Notes: generated by a model not told the origin, from the letters alone. Positions 27,590-40,171 are shown, numbered from the stretch's first letter. The stretch is DNA of 64,000 nucleotides from PALSA-693 sp963780345 (GCA_963780345.1 CAWABU010000004.1:1-64000); one strand, 5' to 3'. A program made the numbers and translations.

Positions 27590-27960
27590 TTACATCTGTG
27601 GAAGGATCTTGGCCTTTTGGACGGCGAACTCGTCTTCAGGACGCGTTGGTCCGTGAGGGCGCCTCGCTTGGCCAGTTGTTCCATAGGGTCGACCGCGGGC
27701 TCTGCCTCGGTTTCGACCGGGATGGCCTCGGCGGAGGCGGGGGCGGTGGACCTTCTCCGCGACCCGCGCCTCCGGAGCGGTCAGCGGGTACGGCGGCGGC
27801 CACGCCATCGACGTCGAGGTCGGAGATGTCGAGCCGATCAGCGGAACCCCGACACGGTTGAGTGTCACGCCCGAAAAAGCACATCGGTATGGCGGTCGTC
27901 GCGACCACGAGGAGTGCGGATCCCGACCCCAGCGGCTCTTGAGATGCCCGGATTCACCAG
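27590..27960 (-). pseudogene. SHOCT-domain protein, C-terminal part with frameshift
   Basis: The last codons before the stop at 27590 read EDEFAVQKAKILPQM, and the adjacent frame just upstream reads DPMEQLAKRGALTDQRVL. Together they form a SHOCT domain, the short helical C-terminal oligomerisation module. One base shift near 27640 separates them. Upstream, an acidic stretch (DRLDISDLDVDG) and a hydrophobic patch near 27900 fit the usual membrane-then-linker-then-SHOCT layout. The start is not clear. Confidence 0.5.
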
Positions 27961-28183
27961 GATCCGCCCCAGAAGCGCTTGAGCAGCTCCGAGCCGCTTC
28001 GATCGCCTCCGGTTGAGACGGCTGCCGGCCCCGCTGCCGGCGACACGGCGCACCTGCTCCACCGTTGCCGGACCCGGCCACCTGAGCGCGCCGACGCCGT
28101 TCATCGTTCGATGGCCACCCTCATTACCCGGTTCCCGACGCCGGGCGCCTCACAGTATCGAGGTCCGCCGCGGCTCGATGTCT

Positions 28184-29659
28184 TCAGGCTGCCGGCGCCG
28201 CCTGGCGCTTGCTGTCGCGGTGGTAGCGCCGCCGCTCACCCGAGCCCCGCCCAAAGTAGTTCCACTCCGGGAAGTTGAAGTCGGCGGTGAGCGAGCGGGG
28301 CAACAGCAGCACGGCCTGGAGGAACGACTCGTGGTCGGGCACCGCGTAGAGGTTGACCTCGTATCCCCACTCTTCGAGCTGACGGACTGGAGCGAAGGAG
28401 GTGCTTTGCCGGCCCCAAGCCACCGAGAAGCGGCTGATACCCCAGCCGGCCAGCATGCGCAGCACTGTCCGGGCCTGCCTGGGTGCCGCCAACACCAGCG
28501 GCCCCAAGAAGTCGACCGGGCACTGCATGATGGCGGCCGGGTGGGCCAACCGCAACCGGCGGAAGCCCTCGGCGCCGACCGCCTCGATGGAGGCGTTGAA
28601 CCACAGGTGGTCGTCGTCGAACACAGCTCGTCGAGGAGGGCCAGTAGCTCGTCGAGGACGCCGGCCCCGTCTTTGAGGTCGAGCTTCAACCCTCGAAGCT
28701 GCCCGGCGAACACATCGAGGGTGGTGGCCAGCGTGAGCAACGACTCGGCCTCGGTCCAGGGCGTCCGCTCAAATGGGTCGTGGCGGAGAACGAGCCGATG
28801 CCGCGGGTCACGGCGCACGTCGCACTCGCCCCAGCCGACCTCGAGGACAGGAACTCGCCCAGATTGATCTCATCGTTGACCCCGTGCCAGACCAATTGCA
28901 CCTGGTCGGGCAGGTCGTTCTCCTCGACCAGGCCTCTCAGGTCGAAATTCCGACCGGCCGCGGTGCGCGGTCCGGCGAGCCGCGCGAGGCCGACGTCGTC
29001 CGGGTCTGGAGGAAGAGGAGGTCGCCGGTTTTGTCGGTTTCGACCATGGCAGCAGATCGCCGCCGGATCGTGGTCGACGACGGCAATCGGCCGGTAGCCG
29101 GCTCGGGTGAAAGCGCGCAGTCCTTCGATCTTGGAGGCGACAACATCACCAGGGTGGCCGGGCTCGTTCATGTGGAGAAGGTCGGAGTCGAATCGAACCC
29201 TCAGGTCTCGCCCCAGGGCGTTCAACGAGCGCAGCGTGTCGACGCGCATCCGCTCGGGGCGATCGTGTTGAGCCCAACAAAGGTGGAGCTGTGGAGCTGA
29301 AACCAACGGATCACCTCGAGCACGCCAGGATAGGGACGCTCAGTACCGGGCCCTTGCTGCGGCGACCAAGGTTGTTCCCGATACCAATCCAGGACGTCCC
29401 GCTGGACCGTCGCCGCAAGGTCTTGACGGATGAGGAAGCGTTGGAGGTCTCCGGCATCCACGTCGACGTCGGCCGCCTCGACGCCTCGGAAGTGATTCGT
29501 CCCGTGCACCCGGTCGTAGTCGAGGAGCCAGCGACGGACCGTGTGCCGTTGGTCGACGATGGGGCCGTCGATCTCGAATACGACCAACAGTCGGTCTGTT
29601 GGATAGGCGGACCGGAAGCGGGCGTAGTGCCGGGCTAGCGCCAGCATCCAATGCCGATT
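28184..29659 (-). pseudogene. HAD-like domain fused to GDPD/menorin-like TIM-barrel domain, multiple shifts
   Basis: Successive minus frames assemble into one protein of about 490 residues. The N-terminal part (HWMLALARHYARFRS, LLVVFEIDGPIVDQRH, RPYPGVLEVIRWFQL, RVDTLRSLNALGRDLRV, RAFTRAGYRPIAVVDHDP) is a HAD-type fold. The C-terminal part (QLVWHGVNDEINLGEFL, ECDVRRDPRHRLVLRHDPF, LKLDLKDGAG, WFNASIEAVG, ADFNFPEWNYFGRG) resembles glycerophosphodiesterase or menorin (DUF2181) barrels, with the E-x-D and H pair kept. HAD motif I has Glu where the nucleophilic Asp should be (FEIDG). At least three single-base shifts interrupt it. Substrate is unknown. Confidence 0.6.
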
Positions 29660-30993
29660 TTCGCCCACCGACGCACACCGTATCGGAGCATTCTGAACGA
29701 AAACTGACGGCGGGCTTGCCGTCAAGTGAACAGTTGTCGCAGCAGCGCGCAGGCAGCGGCGGGCGATGCCGACGATCCAGACGTCGATCACCTCGACCCT
29801 GTGACCGGGCAGGCGACCAAGAGCTTCGGGACGCCATCCTTTCAACCCCCATTTTCTCGATGGCCTCAAGCAGGCCATCGAGCCTCGCGGTCGCCCTTGA
29901 CCCCAAACGAGGGAGCAGCGCGCCATGCGCCGCGTCGTGAGACGCCACGATGTCCACGTCGGAACGGAATTCCCCCACTAGCTCTACCCGCGCCCCCTCA
30001 GACGGTCATTCCAAGGCCGGTGGCGACTGGAGGTCGCCCCACCCATAAGGTTCCCCCGGACCGACCCGAACCCAGCCGGCTGATCGTCCACCAACGCCGG
30101 ATGTCCGTAGTGCTCCGAGCCTGTCCTTGATGTCTTCGCGGGGCCGTTTCATCTCGTCGAGGACAGCTTGTCTGTGGGCGTGTCCTCAAGACGACAGGTG
30201 TCCTCGAAGCGGAGGATGACCAGGCGCCGCCATGACCTGGTCCGGCGATCCCCCTGAGGGTCCAGGGTCGCCCGTGCGGCCGCTCGTCGCGGGTAATTGT
30301 CGGACCAGCCCCCGGAGCTCCCCGAGCGGACGGGGCATTATGGGAGCTGGCTGATTGGCCGGCGACCAGACGTCGGCTCATGGATTGACACGCCCACGAT
30401 TTCACCACGGTGTGCCAACAACGGTAGAGGTTCTATATACGCTTTCCTCCTTGCGGGCGGTGACGGGGGGGCGCCGGCTGAACGGGGTGAGTCCCTGCCC
30501 ATAGGAAACGAGTGTCCTTACCGATCTCTGTCAGCGACATGCCCTCCACAAAAACAGCGTTCTTCTTTAAGGGGCCGTCGGCGGCGGGACCGGCACCACT
30601 ACCGACAACGCCGGTTGGATAGGCCCGCCGAGACACCTCACTCGTTCTTGATGACCCGCTTAGCAGGGCTCAGTCCCGAAGTGGCGAGCCCCAGCTCCGA
30701 CTCGATTCGAATTAGTTCTGCTGTCGGAGGCCGCAGATCATCGTCGCAACGTCACACACGTGGGCGTGCCGTTACGGAGACCCTCTACGCACCCGTAAGC
30801 TCGACGTCGTGACACCGCCACCGGCGAGACCAAACTGCCGGCCGCGCCGGTCGCGCCGCGTCGGCGAGGATAGGATCCTCCCGCTGCCCAATCGGAATCT
30901 TTGACGCCTGAGTGAGCTCAGCCAACGGGAATGCCGACTGATCCGAAACGGCCGATACCCCCCCTTGTGCTCCCTGTCGCTAGCCTTTCTGGA
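29660..30993. other. 1.3 kb without a recognisable gene
   Basis: Minus frames between 29660 and 29978 (for example SDVDIVASHDAAHGALLPRLG) may be the remains of a gene upstream of the HAD fusion, but I cannot name it. 30000-30990 shows only shadow frames. Confidence 0.4.
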
Positions 30994-31227
30994 ATGGCCG
31001 AATGTTCGGTGCTCCGATGCGTCGAGCCGGCAGCGCACGTGCTCCGGGTTAACAAGCCAGGGGGCGTCGTGTTGTTGGAGGCTGCTGTTTGCGATGGCCA
31101 TCATGGCCAGATTGCGGCTGGCGCAGCCTGGGATTGGAACTGGGAGCACGGCGAGATCCTCATAGGGGCCGACGCAACGAGGTTGTCTCGGCCGGGGTGG
31201 AAGTTTGAATGGCGATCCCCGTCCTGA
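30994..31227 (+). CDS. small hypothetical protein with Cys/His pairs
   Basis: ATG 30994 opens 77 residues beginning MAECSVLRC and containing CDGHHGQIAAGAAWDW. The spaced Cys and His residues resemble the small metal-site proteins common in actinobacteria (C-x4-C followed by C-x2-H), where a zinc site is likely. No ribosome-binding site stands out, and an earlier in-frame ATG at 30931 is possible. No neighbour suggests a role. Confidence 0.45.
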   Translation: MAECSVLRCVEPAAHVLRVNKPGGVVLLEAAVCDGHHGQIAAGAAWDWNWEHGEILIGADATRLSRPGWKFEWRSPS

Positions 31228-31583
31228 GAGCGACGAGGAGGTGAGGGCCGGGACGCCCGGCCTTGGGGCATTCGTACTTCTACGAGCGCGGTGCCTAATG
31301 GACGAAACCCGGATGACCAGGCGTGGATCAACGACCTTGGGGAAATCAAAGATCGCGACCGATGTCGCAAGAACTCCCCGGGTCTGGACGGAGCGGAGAA
31401 GTACCAGCCGCTCGGCCGGGCGGAGGCCCCTGGCATGACGAGACACATGACGGACCACGCGATGGGGAGGCGGTGGGTGGCCGGCTAGGCGTGGGGTCGG
31501 CGAAGTCATGTACGCCCGTTCGCTCGGCTAGACAGGGATCCCTGTAGGTAGGCCAATCGGCGTTGAAGGAGGTCGACCCCGCC

Positions 31584-33773
31584 ATGCAACCGACTCGGCT
31601 GGTGGTGCTCGCTAGCGGTATGGGCTCGCGGCTGCGCTCCAAGGCCAGCCCAAAACCGCTAGTCCGGCTTGGAGGCATCAGCCTGGTCGAGCGTGCCCTG
31701 GCCGGCGCCCGGGAGGCAGGATTCGACGAGGTAGTAGTGGTCACGGGCCATCGAGCCGATCTGATCGACCGCCACGTGCTCGAGGTGAGCCGACGCCGGG
31801 GCATCGCGGTGACGGTCGTGCGCAACGGGCGATACCGGGAGGGCAACGGTCTTTCGGCGCTGGCGGCGCGTGAGCGGGTTGGATGTGAGCCCTTCGCCTT
31901 GGTGATGGCCGACCACGTGTTCTCGCCGTCGCTGTTGCAGCGGCTCAAGCAGGCGTCGGTGGAGCCGGGCGAGGTGCTGGTGGCGGTCGACACCGGGCTC
32001 GGCCGGGCGGCGGGGGTCGATCCTGGCGACGCTATGAAGGTTCGTATCGCGGATGGCCGTATCCGTGCGATCGGAAAGCGGCTCGAGGTCTACGACGCCT
32101 TCGACGTGGGCGCCTTCGTTTGTGGCCCGGCCCTGTTCGACGCGGTCGAGATGGCCTCCGCCGGCGGCGACTCTAGCCTGGCCGGCGCCATCGGGGTGCT
32201 GGCCGAGGTGGGTGTCACCCGAGCGCTCAGCATCGGCGACGACGAGTGGTGGTTCGATGTCGACACGCCTCGCGATTATCGCAACGGCAGCCGCCACATT
32301 CTGCGAGCCACGGGCAAACCGCTCGACGGCGCCGTCGCCGCTCGGCTCAACCGCAGGCTGTCGCAGCGGGTGGTCACGCCAGCGCTGCTGGGCGTGTTCC
32401 CCGGGATCACACCTAACCAGGTCACGCTCATGGCCTTTGCCGTGGCGGTGGCGGCGGCCGCGTGTTTCTCGGTGGGGGCTCCGGTCGCCGCGGCCGTGCT
32501 GGTGGCGCTGGCCAGCGTGCTCGACGGCAGCGATGGCGAGGTCGCTCGGCTCACCTATCGGTCGTCCGCCTACGGGGGGTTGCTCGATGCCGTGCTGGAC
32601 CGGGCGGCCGACGGCATTCTGTTTACCGGGGCGGCGATCTACCTGGCTACCGACGCACAGGTGGGCGCCCTGCTTGGCGGCGCCCAGTTGCCTCTGGTCC
32701 TGTGGGTGAGCGGGGCGGCCCTGGTCGGCCACCTACTGGTCAGCTACACGACCGCGAAAGCGGCCCTCGACCTCGACCACCTCTACCGCGGCAGCTTGGT
32801 CGGCGGCGGAAGGGGTCGTGACCTGCGCCTGTTTCTGGTCAGCCTGGGTGCCCTGGCGGCAGCGGTCGAGCCGGTGGCCCTGCTGGTGGCCGTTGCCGCG
32901 GTGGGCCTGCTCTGCGCCTGGATTGTCGTGGTCCGCCTCTACCAGTCCTGGTGGGCGGCCGGGCCGGGCGCCCCGTACATGGGCGTGCGCGCCGTCGCTC
33001 TCGACTTCGACGGCACCGTAGCCGACTCGATGGGCTTCCTCACCGACCTGGCCGTCGAGCTGCTCGTCGGCGAGTTGGGCTTCGATCGGGCCGAGGCGGC
33101 CCGGCAGTACCTGGCCACGGCCGGCTCGGAGTTCTCGACTCAGCTGGATGAGCTCGCGCCTGGCCAGCCGCGGCTGGCGGAGGTGGCGGGCCGCTTCGAG
33201 GCGGAAAAGACCCGATGGATGGGGGGCTGCGAGCTGTTCAGCGACGTCGTTCCCGCGGTCGAGCGCCTCGCCGCGGCCGGCATCCCGGTCCTGTTGTGCA
33301 GCAGCACCCGGGTGGGGCTGGTCCAGGAGTTCTGCCAGCGCTACGGGCTGCTCGACAGGTTCGCGTCGGTCGACGGTTGGGGCTTAGGGCACGGCAAGTC
33401 GGTGCAGCTGGTGTCGGGGGTCGCGGCCGCCGGTTTCGCCGGTCACGAGGTCGTCTTCGTCGGCGACTCCCGGCGCGACGCGGATGTGGCTCGGGCCGCA
33501 GGCACCCGGTTCGTCGGGCTGGTCCGGGCGGGACACCCCGACACCCTCGCCGGCAGCGGCGCCAAGGTTGTCGGCTCGCTGTCCGAGCTGGCCGCCGATC
33601 TCGCCCGAGCGGGCCGCTCCCCGGTAATCCCAGAGGTCTGCGACTGGGATCCGGTGCTGGCCGCCCCGGTCGAGCCCGCTCTGTCAGGCCTCGAGGGCGA
33701 AGCGGGCGCGGTGGGCGTTCTCGTTCGGCCACCACCAGCTGACCCGACCGGTCGTCCGCCCCGCCGGTGGTGA
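31584..33773 (+). CDS. three-domain fusion: sugar/inositol-phosphate nucleotidyltransferase, CDP-alcohol phosphotransferase (IPCT/DIPPS-like), HAD phosphatase
   Basis: ATG 31584 follows AAGGAGG at 12 nt and gives 729 residues. Residues 1-235 form a nucleotidyltransferase (LASGMGSRLRSKASPKPL, MADHVFS). Residues 245-460 form a CDP-alcohol phosphotransferase with several membrane helices and the active-site pattern DGSDGEVAR (from 314) followed by LDAVLDR. This pairing is that of bifunctional inositol-1-phosphate cytidylyltransferase/di-myo-inositol-phosphate-phosphate synthase, which makes the phosphorylated precursor of a compatible solute. Residues 470-690 form a HAD hydrolase (LDFDGTVADS, nucleophile Asp474; CSSTR; GHGKSV; FVGDSRRDADVARAAG). 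I infer that the HAD domain removes the extra phosphate. The last 35 residues are disordered. Confidence 0.8.
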   Translation: MQPTRLVVLASGMGSRLRSKASPKPLVRLGGISLVERALAGAREAGFDEVVVVTGHRADLIDRHVLEVSRRRGIAVTVVRNGRYREGNGLSALAARERVGCEPFALVMADHVFSPSLLQRLKQASVEPGEVLVAVDTGLGRAAGVDPGDAMKVRIADGRIRAIGKRLEVYDAFDVGAFVCGPALFDAVEMASAGGDSSLAGAIGVLAEVGVTRALSIGDDEWWFDVDTPRDYRNGSRHILRATGKPLDGAVAARLNRRLSQRVVTPALLGVFPGITPNQVTLMAFAVAVAAAACFSVGAPVAAAVLVALASVLDGSDGEVARLTYRSSAYGGLLDAVLDRAADGILFTGAAIYLATDAQVGALLGGAQLPLVLWVSGAALVGHLLVSYTTAKAALDLDHLYRGSLVGGGRGRDLRLFLVSLGALAAAVEPVALLVAVAAVGLLCAWIVVVRLYQSWWAAGPGAPYMGVRAVALDFDGTVADSMGFLTDLAVELLVGELGFDRAEAARQYLATAGSEFSTQLDELAPGQPRLAEVAGRFEAEKTRWMGGCELFSDVVPAVERLAAAGIPVLLCSSTRVGLVQEFCQRYGLLDRFASVDGWGLGHGKSVQLVSGVAAAGFAGHEVVFVGDSRRDADVARAAGTRFVGLVRAGHPDTLAGSGAKVVGSLSELAADLARAGRSPVIPEVCDWDPVLAAPVEPALSGLEGEAGAVGVLVRPPPADPTGRPPRRW

Positions 33774-33821
33774 TCGACCAGGCGCGACCTCGACCTGCCG
33801 AGAGCTCTTCTGGCCAGAAGT

Positions 33822-34255
33822 GCTGACCTATGACTGCAAGCGGAACGGGACCGCCGACCTGTTGGCTGGGCTCGACGTGGCCAGCGGCGCCGCGTGAGCA
33901 CCGAGTGCGGCCTCCATCACGCCGCGGCTGACACGCCGGCGTTCTTTAAGGAGATCGACCGGTCCGCCTCTGAGCGGCCTACCCGGGTCCTCGAGGTCGG
34001 CCCAGCGGCTGTCACGTGCTTGTCCGGCCCGCTGGCACCCGCATTTCACGCCCCCGCGGCACATGGCTCAACTCGCTGCAACCCTCCCGCTACCGAACTC
34101 ACCGCCGATGCCGACTCCTCGGGGGGCCTAGCAGTATCGCCGCCGTCATCGACACGATCGAGGCCGTCGCTGACCGAACCACCGACCCGCAGCTCCTCGA
34201 ATGGCACGCGGCCGCCAACGAAGTCCTCGACAAAGCCTCCTCAGATGGCAACACT
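33822..34255 (+). pseudogene. IS630-type transposase relic
   Basis: A frame near 33825 reads LTYDCKRNGTADLLAGLDVASG, the block ahead of the second catalytic Asp in IS630 transposases. Later frames show remains of the HFTP..SWLN region, then IDTIEAVADRTTDPQLLEWHAAANEVLDKA, its C-terminal end. Several shifts and gaps separate them. Its position directly ahead of the AT-richer GH13 gene hints at element-borne arrival. Confidence 0.5.
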
Positions 34256-34307
34256 GTGAAAAGTCGACAGGCCACGCAGCATCAGCAGCTCGTGATCAAG
34301 GAGTCAA

Positions 34308-36050
34308 ATGTCCGAATCGGCCGGCCGTTCGAGCGCAACTGCCGTGTTCTCCGAGTCGGACCAAGTTTTTCGGGCGAACCTGACGAAACTGTACGGCGCA
34401 ACCGCCGCAGCCGCCTACACCTCAAGGCTTCTCGCTTTGATAAGTAGCACCGACACCTCGCTGCGCCGAATGGAAGTTGACGAACGAGACACGGTGCTCA
34501 TTGCCTTCGGCGACCACTTCCGACGAGACGGAGAAACGCCCCTAAAAACCCTGGGCAGCATGGCGCGCAAGCATTTCCGAGAACTTGTCGGCACCGTCCA
34601 CTTGCTGCCCTTCTACCCATTTACGTGCGACCGCGGGTTCGGTGTTAGCGACTTCATGAACGTGCATCCTGACTACGGAACTTGGGCCGATATCGATCGC
34701 ATGGCCGAAGATTTCCATCTCGCCTTCGATGTCGTCGTCAATCACGTGTCCGGGTCGCACCCTTGGTTTAAAGCCTTTCTGGCAGGCGACCCGAAATACG
34801 CAAACTACTTCATCACTCTCCACCCGGACGCTGACCTTTCCAACGTCTTTCGGCCCCGGACCACTCCCTTGTTGACTCCTTTTGAAACCGTTTCTGGGAT
34901 TAAGCACCTGTGGACGACCTTCAGCGCCGACCAGATCGACCTCAATTATCAGAACCCAGAGGTACTGCTCGAGATGGTCAAGGTAATCATATTTTACGTC
35001 GACCACGGTGCCGACGTTCTCCGCCTGGACGCGATCAACTACATCTGGAAAGACCCGAACACATCGTGCAACGGACTGCCCCAAGCGCACACTATCCTGC
35101 AACTCTTCAGGGCCGTCCTCAACGCGGCGAGACCCTGGGTTCGCATCCTAACCGAGACGAATGTCGCCCAGAAGGACAACGTTACCTACTTCGGGAACGG
35201 CCGTGATGAGTCCCACATGGTCTATAACTTCGCCCTACCCTCGCTGGCCCTGAACTCGTTGCTAACCGGCAGTGCCGCCGCCCTCTCAGACTGGGCCACC
35301 ACGTTTACTACCCCGTCCGACGAAACGACGTTCCTTAACTTCGTGGCTTCGCACGACGGCATCACGGTAGAGAGTGGGCGCGCGTTCATCCCTAACGACC
35401 AGATGGAAGCGATGTTCCAGAAAGTATCAGACCGAGGAGGGAGGCTCTCTTACTCGACAACGCCAACAGGGAGGGTCGTATACGAAATGAACATTGCGGT
35501 GTTTAGCCTACTCTCTGAGCCTGGCGAACCGCTGGAGAGGTCAGTGGACAAGGTGGTCTGTTCGCAGGCCATGATGCTGTCACTGGCGGGAGTTCCCGGC
35601 ATCTACCTCAATTCCCTCATCGGCTCAGTCAACTGGCCGCAAGGCCTGATCGGAAAGCCGCACGAAACCGAGTTCAATCGGAGCATAAATGAGCAGAAGT
35701 TCGATGCGGAGACGATCGATGCGGAGCTCTCCGACACGCTATCCCGTCGCTCCCAAGTCTTCACCCGCCTCTCTCAGCTTCTCCGAGCCCGCCGGGCCGA
35801 TCCAGCCTTCCACCCCCAAGCCGGCCAAGTGGTGCTGAACCTTCACGAATCTGTCTTTGCCCTGGAGCGCAACTCGGTTGACGGCGAAGCGAACGTCATC
35901 GCCCTTCATAATGTCTCAGGGCGCTCTGCGAAAGTCAAACTCCCCCCCGGCAGATGGCATCCGCTGCTCACGGGCACAGCCAAGGAAACCGAATGCGTCT
36001 TGTCACCGTATGAGGTCACATGGCTGAAGCTGCGCGACAAGCCGGAGTAG
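34308..36050 (+). CDS. GH13 subfamily-18-type sugar phosphorylase (sucrose or glucosylglycerate phosphorylase)
   Basis: ATG 34308 follows AAGGAG closely. The intact 580-residue protein has the GH13_18 pattern: GTVHLLPFYPFTCDRGFGVSDF, FDVVVNHVSGSHPWF, nucleophile in VLRLDAINY (Asp241), acid/base in LTETNV (Glu283), third acid in NFVASHDGI (Asp350). Family members reversibly phosphorolyse sucrose, sucrose-6-phosphate or 2-O-glucosylglycerate to glucose-1-phosphate; the acceptor cannot be fixed from sequence alone. Codon third positions are visibly AT-richer than in neighbours, and an IS630 relic lies upstream, so transfer is likely. It is cytoplasmic, with no signal peptide. Confidence 0.85.
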   Translation: MSESAGRSSATAVFSESDQVFRANLTKLYGATAAAAYTSRLLALISSTDTSLRRMEVDERDTVLIAFGDHFRRDGETPLKTLGSMARKHFRELVGTVHLLPFYPFTCDRGFGVSDFMNVHPDYGTWADIDRMAEDFHLAFDVVVNHVSGSHPWFKAFLAGDPKYANYFITLHPDADLSNVFRPRTTPLLTPFETVSGIKHLWTTFSADQIDLNYQNPEVLLEMVKVIIFYVDHGADVLRLDAINYIWKDPNTSCNGLPQAHTILQLFRAVLNAARPWVRILTETNVAQKDNVTYFGNGRDESHMVYNFALPSLALNSLLTGSAAALSDWATTFTTPSDETTFLNFVASHDGITVESGRAFIPNDQMEAMFQKVSDRGGRLSYSTTPTGRVVYEMNIAVFSLLSEPGEPLERSVDKVVCSQAMMLSLAGVPGIYLNSLIGSVNWPQGLIGKPHETEFNRSINEQKFDAETIDAELSDTLSRRSQVFTRLSQLLRARRADPAFHPQAGQVVLNLHESVFALERNSVDGEANVIALHNVSGRSAKVKLPPGRWHPLLTGTAKETECVLSPYEVTWLKLRDKPE

Positions 36051-36254
36051 CGTCCGGAGGCAAGGCCGAGGGAGGCTCTCGCCGTCCGCTCCTCGAACTT
36101 GACTCGGCGTTGCCTCGGTCGGGGGTCCTCGGTATGGGCTCCTAATGACGCGACTGCCGGCGAGGATCGGAGGCTGAATAGTGCCGGAGCGCGGCCTCCG
36201 CCCTCCTGCTTTAGAGGTTGGGGGCGCGCTCGAGGTGGTGGGGCACCGGGCGCC

Positions 36255-36375
36255 CTACAGGGTTACAGAGGCGGTGGCGCCGTCGATGTCATCCAGGTCG
36301 CTCGTGGTGAGCTCGGCATCGGCGGTGGCGATGTTCTTCTCCAGGCGGTGCACCTTCGTGGCTTTGTCCGAGCAG
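36255..36375 (-). pseudogene. aldo/keto reductase C-terminal fragment
   Basis: The end of a minus frame reads TKVHRLEKNIATADAELTTSDLDDID and stops at 36255. This is the NADPH-binding C-terminal segment of aldo/keto reductases (usual form GTxxxxRLEENxxAxxxxLTxxDL). Only about 40 residues remain; upstream frames to 36443 do not continue the family. Confidence 0.6.
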
Positions 36376-36596
36376 CCAAACAGACAGAAGACGCAGAAGC
36401 TACGCTTGGCGCGGTTCGTGTCGGGCACGCCGCTGGAGGACACTTCCGCTGGGGTCAGCGGGCCCGCGTGGAGGTAACGGGAGGCAAACCGGTGCGACCT
36501 CGCTCATAACATCGCCCTCGCGTGTCTCATATGGCCGTCGACGGGTTATTGGTGAAGTTGCATGTTCCCGTTCCGCGTATGCCTTGGCCGGGAAGG

Positions 36597-36917
36597 TCAG
36601 TTCGGGCTCGTAGAGCGGCGTAGTTGTTTCCAGTCGTTGCCGAGCGTCTTGGTTCTGGCTGTGACTCGCCAGGGACGCCGGTTGAGGACCTTGGCAAGGA
36701 CGGGCGAGGGCATCTGGCGTAGTAGAGCGTTCAGAGCGGCGGTCCGGGCGGCCCGGGTGATCCCGAGGCGGTTGAGAAGTTCGACGGGTTGGTCGGTTTC
36801 GATGGGTTGGCCGGGTATGCGCCCGGGAAAGAGCCATTCGCCGGTGAGCCGATCGGGCCGGGTGGTGTGCTGGCGGTCGGCGAGTTCGGTCAGGAGGTCA
36901 CCCAGCGGTGCTGGCAC
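36597..36917 (-). pseudogene. site-specific integrase-like fragment
   Basis: The frame reads PLGDLLTELADRQ, GEWLFPGRIPGQPI, LLNRLGITRAARTAALNALL and PVLAKVLNRRPWRV, a segment I associate with actinobacterial integrase-like proteins at the ends of mobile islands. There is no visible catalytic Tyr. Start and C-terminal end are doubtful. It is on the same strand as, and downstream of, the recombinase relic at 37168. Confidence 0.45.
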
Positions 36918-36958
36918 GGGGTCGGTGGCAGGTCAGGGGAACTAGGACGGGTGCCGTC

Positions 36959-37052
36959 TGGCCTTGGCCGCGAACGCCACGAAGGCCCGGCGGGGGGGTG
37001 CCAGCTGGCCTTGGCCGCGAACGCGACGAAGGCCCGGCGGGGGGACGCCAGG
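36959..37052. repeat. 47-bp tandem duplication
   Basis: Units 36959-37005 and 37006-37052 are nearly identical, beginning TGGCCTTGGCCGCGAACG and ending in a G-run. They lie between the two integrase relics. Confidence 0.8.
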
Positions 37053-37167
37053 CCTTCGCTGTCGGCTCCAAGGGGCAGGGGGGCGCCCCGAGCACGTGAA
37101 TATCGTCTCAAGCGCGCGGATCACACAACAGACCTTGGTCACAGGGCTGGCCATGCAACTTGGTTCC

Positions 37168-37395
37168 CTACAGCCCGAGGTAGCGGCCGGAGGGGTCGTC
37201 GAAGAGCTGGCCTTGTTCGATGTAGGTGGCCACGGTGCGGGTGGAGCGATGGCCGGTGGGGCGATGATGGTCCGTTCCGCGGCCCCGCCTCGGGCCGCGC
37301 TGGTGGCGAGGCCTCGGCGCAGGCTGGGCTGGCGGTCCCGGGTGGCCGAGTCGCCCCTGTGGGCTTTGACGATCAGGGCCACAGACTGGGCCGTG
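37168..37395 (-). pseudogene. tyrosine recombinase C-terminal fragment
   Basis: Minus frames read SLRRGLATSAARGGAAERTI, then after a shift GHRSTRTVATYIEQGQLFDDPSGRYLGL and TAG at 37168. This is the end of a phage-type integrase with the third catalytic motif (usually H-x-L-R-R-G, here preceded by Pro in place of His), the GHRS histidine motif and the final tyrosine YIEQG. The N-terminal and first catalytic parts are missing. Confidence 0.7.
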
Positions 37396-37621
37396 AGCTG
37401 GCGGGAAGCGACCCGGCCGTTCCGCCTTGTGCGTACCGAATGCCTGATCCGAGCACGTTGGCGTGCACGTTTGCTAGTAAATCAGCATGCTCCTAAAGAA
37501 CCGGAGACCCGGTCGAGCAGCTGTGTCTGTCGTCGAGCGGCGACCTCTCCATTACCCATTCCGCATGGCGCTTCGACGAAATTGGGGGACCCGCGGGTAA
37601 AGTTGGTGCCGGAGGACGAGC

Positions 37622-40139
<2,518 letters not shown>

Positions 40140-40145
40140 CCCAGA

Positions 40146-40171
40146 CCTGCGCGGGACAGGTCCCGTGCAGG
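40146..40171 (+). terminator. hairpin after clpC
   Basis: CCTGCGCGGGA and TCCCGTGCAGG pair (one G-T) around a 4-nt loop, 7 bp beyond the clpC stop. No clear T-tract follows. Confidence 0.5.

Noticed and set aside
31659..32732. 357-residue minus frame opposite the three-domain fusion
   Set aside because: Arg/His/Gln-rich shadow without motifs; the plus strand has ordered catalytic motifs.
36959..37052. Possible CRISPR-like repeat pair
   Set aside because: The two 47-bp units are directly adjacent with no spacer, so this is a tandem duplication.
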